This document shows, piece by piece, positions 36,753 to 43,618 of a stretch of 43,618 bases of DNA (its first letter is position 1; each line of letters starts with the position of its first letter). Position numbers and translations under genes: made by a program. Location of the stretch: NCBI GenBank assembly GCA_027487945.1, contig JAIYCQ010000050.1, positions 1 through 43,618 on the forward strand, read 5' to 3'. Under the pieces are notes generated by a model. It made no database searches. It was given only the letters and a program-made list of their open reading frames with translations, and had not been told where the DNA came from. The DNA is from Caulobacteraceae bacterium (lineage in GTDB: Bacteria > Pseudomonadota > Alphaproteobacteria > Caulobacterales > Caulobacteraceae).

Positions 36753-38258
36753 ATGGACCTCGCCGCCTTCGCCCGCCTGCTGGCCGTCGGCTGGACGCTG
36801 ATCCGCGCCGACGCGCTGATCCCGCGCGAGGTCGATCCGCTGCTGCCGACGGGGGTGCAGGCGCTGGGCCGGTTCCTGCGGCTGTTCGCGGGGCGGCAGG
36901 CGAAGGTCGGTCGGCCGGGCGAACGGCTGGCCACGGCGCTGGAGAGCTTTGGTCCCGTCGCCATCAAGCTTGGCCAGGTGCTGTCGACCCGCGCCGACAT
37001 CTTCGGCGGCCAGTTCGCCCAGGACCTGTCGCACCTCAAGGACCGCCTGCCGCCCTTCGACACCGCCATCGCCCGGGCCGAGGTCGAGCGGGAGCTCGGT
37101 CGCCCGATCGAAAGTCTCTTCGCCAGTTTCGGCGAGCCGGTGGCCGCCGCCTCCATCGCCCAGGCCCATGAGGCGACGATGCACGACGGCCGCCGGGTGG
37201 CGGTGAAGGTCCTGCGGCCGGGGATCGAGCGCCGCGTCGACTCCGACAGCCGCGTGCTGCTGATGGTCGCCGGCCTGGTCGAGCGGCTGATCGCCCCGGC
37301 CCGCCGGCTGGAGCCGGTGCTGTTCGCGAAGATCGTCGTCCGGGCGCTGGAGCTTGAGCTCGACCTGCGTATGGAGGCCGCCGGGGCCGGCGAGGTCGGC
37401 GAGGTCATGGCCCGCGACAGCTACATGCGGGCGCCGGCCGTGGTTTGGGAGGGCGTCGGCAAGCGGGTCCTGACCCTGGAATGGGCGAGCGGCCTGCCGC
37501 TGTCGGACCCCGCCACACTGGACGCGCCGGGCCTGGACCGTCGGGCGCTGGCCGACAATGTCATCCGCGGCTTCCTGGCCCAGGCGGTGGACCACGGCGT
37601 GTTCCACGCCGACCTGCACGAGGGAAACCTGTTCGTGTCGGCCCCCTCGACGATCACCGCCGTCGACTTCGGCATCATCGGCCGGCTCGGCCCGCGCGAG
37701 CGCCGCTTCCTGGCCGAGATCCTCTACGGTTTCCTGATGCGGGACTACCGCCGGGTGGCCCAGGTGCATTTCGACGCCGGCTATGTGCCGCGCCACCACG
37801 ATATCGACGCCTTCGCCCAGGCCCTGCGCGCGGTCGGCGAGCCGGTGTTCGGCCGGGCGGCGAGCGAGGTCTCCATGGGCCGGCTGCTGGCCCAGCTGTT
37901 CGAGATCACCGCCCTGTTCGAGATGCGGCTGCGGCCCGAGCTGGTGCTGCTGCAGAAGACCATGGTCACCGTCGAGGGCGTGGCCCGCCGGCTCTACCCC
38001 GATCACGACATCTGGCAGGCCGCCGACCCGGTGGTCCGCCGCTGGATCAGCCGCGAGCTGTCGCCGGTGGCCCGCGTCCGCGAGCTGGCCGACGACGCCG
38101 TCAGCGCCCTGCGCGCCATCGCCCGCATGGCCGAGGCCCAGGAGGCCGGGGTCGCCACGGCGGCCGTCGTCGAACCGCGCCCCTCACGCCTGGCCTGGTT
38201 CGCGTTCGGCGCGGCCGTGGCCGGACTGGCGGGGGTGTTGGGGTATCTGCTGGGGTAA
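36753..38258 (+). CDS. ubiB: Ubiquinone biosynthesis protein UbiB (ABC1/ADCK atypical kinase)
   Basis: Membrane-associated atypical kinase/ATPase that supports ubiquinone biosynthesis. In the 501-residue protein the family KxGQ motif is KLGQ at 72-75, the Ala-rich nucleotide loop is AAAS at 131-134, the lysine of VAVKVLRPG is Lys152, and HADLHEGNLF with VDFGIIG provide the catalytic loop and metal-binding Asp. Two predicted C-terminal membrane helices, or one helical hairpin, end the protein ([20 protein letters not shown]). It starts 2 bp after ubiE. Confidence 0.96.
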   Translation: MDLAAFARLLAVGWTLIRADALIPREVDPLLPTGVQALGRFLRLFAGRQAKVGRPGERLATALESFGPVAIKLGQVLSTRADIFGGQFAQDLSHLKDRLPPFDTAIARAEVERELGRPIESLFASFGEPVAAASIAQAHEATMHDGRRVAVKVLRPGIERRVDSDSRVLLMVAGLVERLIAPARRLEPVLFAKIVVRALELELDLRMEAAGAGEVGEVMARDSYMRAPAVVWEGVGKRVLTLEWASGLPLSDPATLDAPGLDRRALADNVIRGFLAQAVDHGVFHADLHEGNLFVSAPSTITAVDFGIIGRLGPRERRFLAEILYGFLMRDYRRVAQVHFDAGYVPRHHDIDAFAQALRAVGEPVFGRAASEVSMGRLLAQLFEITALFEMRLRPELVLLQKTMVTVEGVARRLYPDHDIWQAADPVVRRWISRELSPVARVRELADDAVSALRAIARMAEAQEAGVATAAVVEPRPSRLAWFAFGAAVAGLAGVLGYLLG

Positions 38259-38265
38259 TCTCTCG

Positions 38266-38444
38266 AACCTCTCCCGTTTGGGAGAGGGGGACCACCCGGA
38301 GGGTGGTGGAGAGGGACGCGCAGGCGTTGGCCGTCCGGACACAGTGTTCGACCTCACTCAACTCACGCAAGGACTCCAGGCACAGGGGCATCCCTCTCCA
38401 CCATGCTTCGCATGGTCCCCCTCCCCCAAGCGGGGGAGGAACCT
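38266..38444. repeat. Inverted pair of palindromic repeats (REPIN-like)
   Basis: Two related copies, 38266-38316 and 38391-38444, lie in opposite orientation about 75 bases apart. Each holds two short hairpins: a CTCCC/GGGAG-type stem and a stem around GGACCA...TGGT, ending in GGAGAGGGA. The right copy reaches the stop codon of the gene at 38443. They fill the convergent gap after ubiB and may end transcription from both sides. This type of palindrome is common in intergenic DNA of Caulobacterales (from general knowledge). Confidence 0.75.
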
Positions 38445-38985
38445 ACTCGGCGTCCGCCCTCTGCCGGCGTCGCGTGGCGCGGTCGGCCTCATCGGCCTTC
38501 ACCTGTTCCCAGTAGGCCATGCCGGTGTCCGGCTTGAACATGGTGCGCGGCGCGCCGTCGGCCGAGGCGATGGCGAAGACGTTGCCGGCCGGGTCGTAGA
38601 TCAGCCGGTCGCCATTGTCCCGCGACAGGAACAGCGACCCCTTCGGCGGTTTGGCCGTGAAGGCGTGGGCCTTGCGCACGAAGGCGTCGACCGTGTCGGC
38701 CCCGAAGGCCGCGCCGTTGCGCTCGAAGGCGCGGCGGGCGTTCTGCTCGGCGGTGTAGCGGCGGGTCGCCGACCACATCGGCCGGCCGTCCACCGTCGGA
38801 ACCGGCGCCCGGTCAGCCTCGGAAGACCGGGACCGGTCCGGAGACGACGCCTCCGATGACGCCGCCGTCGCCGACGCGACGTCTCCGCCCTTCTGCACCG
38901 GCACGGCCGAGGCGCCGCCGTCACAGCCGCTGAGCAGCAGGCACAGGCCCGCGATGACGGCAGGGCCGCCCGACAATCTAATCAT
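38443..38985 (-). CDS. Lipoprotein with polymorphic-toxin-like C-terminal domain
   Basis: A 180-residue protein with a lipobox (LLLSGC, Cys21; Asp22 follows). A Ser/Ala-rich linker (about 25-65) leads to a domain at about 80-163 with the pattern FERNGAAFGADTVDAFVRKA, GDRLIYDPAGNVFAIAS and DGAPRTMFKPDTGMAYWE. This FG..., YDP..N.F, DG..RT.FKP, YW pattern occurs at the C-termini of secreted polymorphic toxins (Rhs and filamentous haemagglutinin type), where it is an RNase-like fold. Here it is an exported lipoprotein without a large secretion partner or obvious immunity gene. It may have another role or be a non-toxic relative. The gene is divergent from coaBC. Confidence 0.75.
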   Translation of the reverse strand: MIRLSGGPAVIAGLCLLLSGCDGGASAVPVQKGGDVASATAASSEASSPDRSRSSEADRAPVPTVDGRPMWSATRRYTAEQNARRAFERNGAAFGADTVDAFVRKAHAFTAKPPKGSLFLSRDNGDRLIYDPAGNVFAIASADGAPRTMFKPDTGMAYWEQVKADEADRATRRRQRADAE

Positions 38986-39006
38986 GAGAACCCTCGCTAT
39001 GCCACC

Positions 39007-39034
39007 TTGACGAGAATAACGAACGAACTAGGAA
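39007..39034 (+). promoter_or_regulatory. Candidate promoter of coaBC-dut
   Basis: TTGACG followed by CTAGGAAC fits the Caulobacter housekeeping promoter (TTGACG, then GCTANAWC). It lies in the 123-bp divergent gap about 75-100 bp before the coaBC start. Confidence 0.55.
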
Positions 39035-39108
39035 CACAGGTCGAGCCGGTTGTCCAGCGCCCGCCCGCGCCGTAAGGAGCGGGAAGGCTTTGAAGGCGAG
39101 GGCGCGGT

Positions 39109-40305
39109 TTGGGCGAGCGACGGGTTCTTCTGATCGTCGGCGGCGGCATCGCGGCCTACAAGGCGCTGGAGCTGACGCGGCTTCTGCGCAAGGCGGGCGT
39201 GGCCGTGCGACCGATCCTGACGGCGGCCGGCGCGCAGTTCGTCACGCCGCTGTCCCTGTCGGCCCTGGCCGAGGACAGGGTCTACAGCGAGCTGTTCTCC
39301 CTCACCGAGGAGGCGGAGATGGGCCATATCGAGCTCAGCCGCTCGGCCGACCTGGTGGTGGTGGCCCCGGCGACGGCCGACCTGATGGCCAAGGCCGCGC
39401 AGGGGCTGGCCGGCGATCTCGCCTCCACCACCCTGCTGGCCACCGACAAGCCGGTGCTCATGGCCCCGGCCATGAACGTGCGGATGTGGGAGCACGCCGC
39501 CACGCAGCGGAACTTCGCGACCCTGCAGGGCGACGGCGTCAGCTTCGTCGGCCCGGACGAGGGCGCCATGGCCTGTGGCGAGTTCGGCGCCGGCCGTATG
39601 GCCGAGCCCCAGGCGATCTTCGACGCCGCCATGGCGATGCTGGAGGGGCCCCGGGGTCGCCCCCTGGCCGGCAAACATGTGCTGGTGACCGCTGGTCCGA
39701 CCGCCGAGGCGCTGGATCCCGTGCGGCTGCTGACCAACCGCTCCAGCGGCCGCCAGGGCTTCGCCATCGCCGCCGGCCTCGCCGCCCTGGGCGCCCGGGT
39801 TACGCTGGTCGCCGGGCCGGTCAGCCTGCCGACGCCGTCGGGCGTCAAGCGCGTCGACGTCGAGTCCGCCCGCGAGATGCTGGCCGCCTGCGAGGCCGCC
39901 CTGCCGGCCGACGCCGCCGTCTGCGTCGCCGCCGTGGCCGACTGGCGACCCGATGAGGCGTTCGGGATCAAGCTCAAGAAGGGCAAGGACGGTCCGCCGG
40001 CCCTGCGGCTGGTGGAGAACCCCGACATCCTGGCGACGCTCGCCACCGACAATCCGCGCCGGCCGAGGCTGGTGGTCGGGTTCGCGGCGGAGACCAACGA
40101 TGTCGAGGCTCACGCCCGGGCCAAGCTGGCGCGCAAGAACTGCGACTGGATCATCGCCAACGACGTTACCGAGCCCGGTGTCATGGGCGGCGGAGAGAAT
40201 GCCGTGCTGCTGATCAGCAAGGCCGGCGTCGAGCGCTGGGATCGCGACGTGAAGGAAGCCGTGGGGGCCCGTCTGGCCGCCCGTATCGCCGAGGCCCTGG
40301 CATGA
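39109..40305 (+). CDS. coaBC: Phosphopantothenoylcysteine decarboxylase/synthetase
   Basis: Bifunctional coenzyme A enzyme: CoaB ligates cysteine to 4'-phosphopantothenate and CoaC decarboxylates the product with FMN. The 398 residues start with the flavoprotein domain ([20 protein letters not shown], then [10 protein letters not shown]) and the active-site Cys region [17 protein letters not shown]. The CoaB half begins at [16 protein letters not shown] and includes the [10 protein letters not shown] and KLKKG segments. The start is TTG 39109 with AGGG about 8 bases upstream. Its stop overlaps dut in ATGA. Confidence 0.95.
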   Translation: MGERRVLLIVGGGIAAYKALELTRLLRKAGVAVRPILTAAGAQFVTPLSLSALAEDRVYSELFSLTEEAEMGHIELSRSADLVVVAPATADLMAKAAQGLAGDLASTTLLATDKPVLMAPAMNVRMWEHAATQRNFATLQGDGVSFVGPDEGAMACGEFGAGRMAEPQAIFDAAMAMLEGPRGRPLAGKHVLVTAGPTAEALDPVRLLTNRSSGRQGFAIAAGLAALGARVTLVAGPVSLPTPSGVKRVDVESAREMLAACEAALPADAAVCVAAVADWRPDEAFGIKLKKGKDGPPALRLVENPDILATLATDNPRRPRLVVGFAAETNDVEAHARAKLARKNCDWIIANDVTEPGVMGGGENAVLLISKAGVERWDRDVKEAVGARLAARIAEALA

Positions 40306-40757
40306 CCCCGACCATCCCGATCACCCGTCTGGCCCATGCCGAGGGCCTGCCGCTGCCGGCCTATGAGACGGCGCTGGCCGCCGGCATGGACCTGCGCGCC
40401 GCCGTCGCCGATGCGGCGCCGCTGACGCTGAAGCCGATGGCGCGGGCCATGGTCCCGACGGGCCTGGCCTTCGCCGTGCCGGCCGGGTTCGAGGCCCAGG
40501 TGCGGCCACGGTCGGGCCTCGCCGCCAAGGCCGGGATCACCTGCCTCAACACGCCGGGCACCATCGACGCCGACTATCGCGGCGAGGTGAAGGTGATCCT
40601 GATCAATCTGGGGGAAGAAGACTTCGTCATCCGCCGGGGCGACCGCATCGCCCAGCTGGTCATCGCGCCGGTGGCGTCGGCGACCTGGATCGAAGTCGAC
40701 AGTCTGGAGGCCACGGCCCGGGGTGCGGGCGGCTTCGGCTCGACCGGGGCGGCGTGA
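40302..40757 (+). CDS. dut: Deoxyuridine 5'-triphosphate nucleotidohydrolase (dUTPase)
   Basis: Hydrolyses dUTP to dUMP and pyrophosphate, keeping uracil out of DNA and feeding dTMP synthesis. The 151-residue trimeric-type enzyme has motif 2 RPRSGLAAK, motif 3 with the catalytic Asp ([17 protein letters not shown]), motif 4 [10 protein letters not shown] and the C-terminal motif 5 [10 protein letters not shown]. The coaBC-dut pair is common in proteobacteria, and the 4-bp overlap suggests coupled translation. Confidence 0.97.
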   Translation: MTPTIPITRLAHAEGLPLPAYETALAAGMDLRAAVADAAPLTLKPMARAMVPTGLAFAVPAGFEAQVRPRSGLAAKAGITCLNTPGTIDADYRGEVKVILINLGEEDFVIRRGDRIAQLVIAPVASATWIEVDSLEATARGAGGFGSTGAA

Positions 40758-40759
40758 CC

Positions 40760-40876
40760 CTAGAAGGGCGTCCCGAACAGGGCCATGTAGCCCAGAAAGC
40801 CGGTCGCGAAGCTGAGCGCCGCGATCCACAGGAACGGCCGCGCGATGTCGTAGGGATGGTCGATCGAGGCTTTCAT
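40760..40876 (-). CDS. Small single-pass membrane peptide (38 residues)
   Basis: The ORF encodes MKASIDHPYDIARPFLWIAA followed by a hydrophobic run to the C-terminus (LSFATGFLGYMALFGTPF), i.e. a short soluble head and one membrane helix. The stop lies 2 bp beyond the dut stop on the opposite strand. An AGGA lies 13-14 bases before the ATG, further than usual. The composition is that of a real membrane peptide rather than of a random frame, because the opposite strand is noncoding here. The function is unknown. Confidence 0.55.
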   Translation of the reverse strand: MKASIDHPYDIARPFLWIAALSFATGFLGYMALFGTPF

Positions 40877-40970
40877 GACGCGGTCTGGTCCTTCAGAGGG
40901 CCGGGCATTCAACTCACTGAACACATCGGCGCCGCGTACGGTTGCAGGCGTCGTCTGAACCGAGAATGAC

Positions 40971-42221
40971 GTGATTCGCCTCTCGATTGACAAGCTGGCC
41001 GAGACGGTCGCCTCCCGATTGAATCCGGCCGGCGGTCGCCTGTTCATTCCAGGTGGGCCGGGCGAGCCGCTCGGGCTGCGCGACGCCTTCAGGCGGCGGC
41101 CCGAACTGGCGGCCGGGATCACCTTCGTCGGCGCCCATGTGCCGGGGATCAACCGCACCGACTGGGCGGGCCTGCACGGGACCGCCCGGGCCGAGGGGAC
41201 CTTCCTGTCCGGCGACTGGCGGGCCAGTTTCGAGGCCGACGCCTTCGCGCTGCGGCCCATGACCTGGTTCCAGGCCTGGGGATGGCTGGGGACCACGCCG
41301 CTCGACGCCGCCGTCGTGGTGGTCAGCCCGCCGGACGCGGAGGGACGCGTGTCGCTGGGCGTCGCCTCGGACCTGGCGCCGGCGGTGATGGCGCGGGGCG
41401 TGTTCAAGGCGGCCATCGTCAATCCGCACATGCCCCGGGTGCAGGGCCCTCTCTACGACCTGTCGGCCTTCGCCCTCGTCGCCGCGGACGAGACGCCGCT
41501 GCTGGCCTACGAGGCCGGGACCCTCGATCCGGCCTTCGATGTCATCAAGGGTCACCTTCAGTCGCTGCTGACCCCCGGCGCCAGCCTGCAGTTCGGGCTC
41601 GGCAAGGCCGGGGTGGCGGCGGTGCAGGCGCTGGAGGGCCTGAAGGGCCTGCGCATTCACTCGGGCATGGTCGCCGGCCCGCTGCAGGCGGTGCTGGACT
41701 CCGGCGCCCTGACCGAGGTGGTCACGGGCCTGGCCGCCGGCGACGCCGACCTCTACGCCCTCTGCGGTCGCGACCCGCGCATCCGCTTCGAGCCGTCGGG
41801 CTTCACCCACGACATCCGCACCCTGGCGGCGATCCCCAAGCTGGTGGCCGTCAACTCCGCCCTGGAGATCGACCTGTTCGGCCAGGCCAACGCCGAGTTC
41901 CAGAACGGTCGCCAGATCTCCGGCACGGGCGGCCTGACCGACTTTTTGCGCGGCGCGCGGCTGTCGGACGGCGGCCTGCCGATCCTGGCGCTGCCGTCTT
42001 CGGCCAAGGGCGGCGCCATCAGCCGGATCATCCCGCGCCTGCCGCAGACGGCTGTCTCCGTGCCCCGCGCCGACGTCGGGCTGGTCATCACCGAGCACGG
42101 CATCGCCGACCTGCGCGGCCTGACCCTCGACGGTCGGGCGGAGGCGCTGATCGGCGTCGCCGAGCCGGCGCACCGCGACGCCCTGGCCAACGCCTGGGCT
42201 GATATCCGCAAGACCCTGTAG
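40971..42221 (+). CDS. Acetyl-CoA hydrolase/CoA-transferase family protein
   Basis: Transfers CoA between acyl groups or hydrolyses acetyl-CoA. The 416-residue protein covers both domains of the ACH family; the catalytic glutamate is likely Glu299 in [13 protein letters not shown], the position that forms the glutamyl-CoA thioester. [12 protein letters not shown] and the C-terminal [11 protein letters not shown] segments are also typical of 4-hydroxybutyrate/succinyl-CoA:acetate transferases. The start is GTG 40971, because the nearby ATG at 40966 is out of frame and stops at once. Its real acyl substrates cannot be read off. purC follows after 13 bp. Confidence 0.93.
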   Translation: MIRLSIDKLAETVASRLNPAGGRLFIPGGPGEPLGLRDAFRRRPELAAGITFVGAHVPGINRTDWAGLHGTARAEGTFLSGDWRASFEADAFALRPMTWFQAWGWLGTTPLDAAVVVVSPPDAEGRVSLGVASDLAPAVMARGVFKAAIVNPHMPRVQGPLYDLSAFALVAADETPLLAYEAGTLDPAFDVIKGHLQSLLTPGASLQFGLGKAGVAAVQALEGLKGLRIHSGMVAGPLQAVLDSGALTEVVTGLAAGDADLYALCGRDPRIRFEPSGFTHDIRTLAAIPKLVAVNSALEIDLFGQANAEFQNGRQISGTGGLTDFLRGARLSDGGLPILALPSSAKGGAISRIIPRLPQTAVSVPRADVGLVITEHGIADLRGLTLDGRAEALIGVAEPAHRDALANAWADIRKTL

Positions 42222-42234
42222 CGAGGATGAGTTC

Positions 42235-43149
42235 TTGGACCTGCTGACCCGAAGTGACCTGCCCCTCGACCTCGTGGGCCGGGGCAAGGTGCGCGACATC
42301 TATGTCGTCGACGCCGAACGCCTGCTGCTGATCGCCACCGACCGGGTCAGCGCCTTCGACGTGGTCATGGCCGAGCCGGTGCCGTTCAAGGGCGCTGTCC
42401 TGACCCAGCTGAGCGCCTGGTGGTTCCGTCGGCTGGAGGGCGTCGTCGACCATCACCTGCTGTCGGTCGACGCGGATGAGATCATCGCCGCCGTCCCGGC
42501 CCTGGCCCCGCACCGGGCGCAGCTGCAGGGCCGGGCCACACTCTGTCGCCGGGTTTCCGTCGTTCCGATCGAATGCGTGGTGCGCGGCTACCTCTCCGGC
42601 TCGGCCTGGAAGGAGTACGCCGCGACCGGCACCCTGGCGGGCGAGGCGCTGCCGCCCGGCCTGCGCCAGAGCGAGCGCCTGGACCCGCCGGTGTTCAGCC
42701 CGGCGACCAAGGCCGAGACCGGCCATGACGAGAATATCCCCGTCTCCCGGATGGTCGAGCTGGTCGGCGCCGACCTGGCCGCCGAGCTGGAGCGCCTCAG
42801 CCGCACCGTCTACGCCGCCGGCCGCGACGCCGCCGCGGAGCGCGGCCTCGTGCTCGCCGACACCAAGTTCGAGTTCGGGCGCGACGTCGCCGGCAAGGTG
42901 GTGCTGATCGACGAGGTCATGACGCCCGACAGCTCCCGGTACTGGCCGGCGCAGGGCTGGTCGGTCGGCGAGGTTCCGCCCAGTTTCGACAAGCAGCCGC
43001 TGAGGGATCACCTCGACGCCGAACGGGCCGCCGGCCGCTGGAATGGCGAGGCGCCGCCCCCGCCGCTGCCGCAGGCGGTCATCGACGCCATGTCGGCGCG
43101 CTACCTCGACCTCTACCAGCGGATGACGGGCGAGGATCTGGCGGTCTAG
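42235..43149 (+). CDS. purC: Phosphoribosylaminoimidazole-succinocarboxamide synthase, long Ade1-like form
   Basis: Joins aspartate to CAIR to give SAICAR in purine synthesis. The 304-residue protein has the SAICAR signatures [39 protein letters not shown] and [14 protein letters not shown]. The length matches yeast Ade1 (306) rather than the common bacterial form of about 240-260 residues. The start is TTG 42235, with GAGG 8 bases upstream. No purS/purQ/purL genes are adjacent, so a second, short purC may exist elsewhere in this genome. It ends on the same CTAG as the next gene. Confidence 0.94.
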   Translation: MDLLTRSDLPLDLVGRGKVRDIYVVDAERLLLIATDRVSAFDVVMAEPVPFKGAVLTQLSAWWFRRLEGVVDHHLLSVDADEIIAAVPALAPHRAQLQGRATLCRRVSVVPIECVVRGYLSGSAWKEYAATGTLAGEALPPGLRQSERLDPPVFSPATKAETGHDENIPVSRMVELVGADLAAELERLSRTVYAAGRDAAAERGLVLADTKFEFGRDVAGKVVLIDEVMTPDSSRYWPAQGWSVGEVPPSFDKQPLRDHLDAERAAGRWNGEAPPPPLPQAVIDAMSARYLDLYQRMTGEDLAV

Positions 43150-43618
43150 CCCAGCAGCGGGCCGGTGTGTTCGCCCAGCTTCGGTGAGCGCATGCCCGGC
43201 ATCCGGGCGCCGTCGATCTTCACTGGCGCGGCCAGCATCTGCAGCCCCTCAGGCCTGTCCGGATGGTCGACGACGTCGCGCATGGCGATCTCGGCCACGA
43301 ACGGGTTGTCCAGGGCCTCCGACAGGCTGTTGACCGGTCCGAACGGCACCCTGCCGCCCAGCAGCTCGGTCCATTCCGCATTGGTCCGGGTGGCGAACAG
43401 GGCGTCGACCGCCTCGGTCAGCGCCGGAAGGTTGGCGCGGCGCGCGGCGAGGTCGGCGAAGCGCGGGTCGGCGGCCAGATCGGACCGCCCGGCCAGGACG
43501 CAGAGCTCGTCCCAGAACTTCTGGGTCATGCACATCAGCTGCCCGTAGCCGTCGGCGGTCTTCACCCGCTGCACGGGAGCCAGCGACGGGTGGGCCCCGT
43601 TGGGCAGCCGCGCCGTCA
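43146..43618 (-). CDS. CaiB/BaiF family CoA-transferase (5' end outside window)
   Basis: Class III CoA-transferase, C-terminal part only: the frame has no stop up to base 43618, so the gene enters from the right. The visible 157 residues include [19 protein letters not shown], a hallmark of CaiB-type proteins, and a C-terminal [18 protein letters not shown] segment. A GTG at 43574 is in frame but internal. The catalytic Asp would lie upstream of the visible part. Its stop codon shares the palindrome CTAG with that of purC. Confidence 0.92.
   Translation of the reverse strand, partial: TARLPNGAHPSLAPVQRVKTADGYGQLMCMTQKFWDELCVLAGRSDLAADPRFADLAARRANLPALTEAVDALFATRTNAEWTELLGGRVPFGPVNSLSEALDNPFVAEIAMRDVVDHPDRPEGLQMLAAPVKIDGARMPGMRSPKLGEHTGPLLG

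Overview
The window is GC-rich chromosomal DNA from an alphaproteobacterium, most likely of the order Caulobacterales (Caulobacter, Phenylobacterium or Brevundimonas type). The reasons are: a DnaA that reads almost like the Caulobacter protein from end to end, with a GC-rich promoter about 160 nt upstream of its start and several GANTC (CcrM) sites; a Fur without C-terminal CxxC motifs; a CYP153-type P450; promoters of the TTGAC...CTA type; and frequent TTG/GTG starts. No rRNA, tRNA, CRISPR array, phage or transposase gene was seen. Nearly all of it is dense housekeeping coding sequence.

Layout. 1-2487 is the 3' part of infB, closed by a strong terminator. 2572-11816 is a compact run of eleven minus-strand genes, nfuA-tsaB-rimI-fur-miaB-phoH-ybeY-corC-lnt-(XRE regulator)-metK, in which many genes overlap by 4 bp. 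It covers Fe-S assembly, t6A and ms2i6A tRNA modification, rRNA maturation, lipoprotein acylation and SAM synthesis; metK has its own palindromic operator. 11959-22982 is on the plus strand: a small secreted TonB-C-like protein, a chemoreceptor, mutS, glnD, murJ and trpS. 23142-28250 is on the minus strand: a globin translationally coupled to a CYP153-like P450, then dnaJ, a possible small ORF and dnaK with a heat-shock promoter. 28565-30589 (plus) holds a small secreted protein, an AlkB-like dioxygenase and a Tat-type dienelactone hydrolase.

30713-32831 (minus) is rpsT-dnaA with recognisable promoters, terminators and a cluster of GANTC sites, the arrangement expected for cell-cycle-coupled dnaA expression. 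It is followed by a small lipoprotein (plus) and by enoyl-CoA hydratase, a TraB/GumN protein and mutM (minus). mutM is divergent from ubiE-ubiB (quinone biosynthesis). A lipoprotein with a domain resembling polymorphic-toxin C-termini lies at 38443-38985. coaBC-dut, a 38-residue membrane peptide, an acetyl-CoA hydrolase/CoA-transferase, a long Ade1-type purC and the 3' part of a CaiB-family CoA-transferase fill the rest.

The items most worth a second look are the P450-globin pair, the toxin-like lipoprotein without a visible immunity gene, the small ORF that may couple dnaK to dnaJ translation, the metK operator, the GANTC cluster at rpsT-dnaA, the apparently leaderless murJ, and two REPIN-like inverted repeat elements in convergent intergenic gaps. 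I see no clear evidence of a wholly new multi-gene system.
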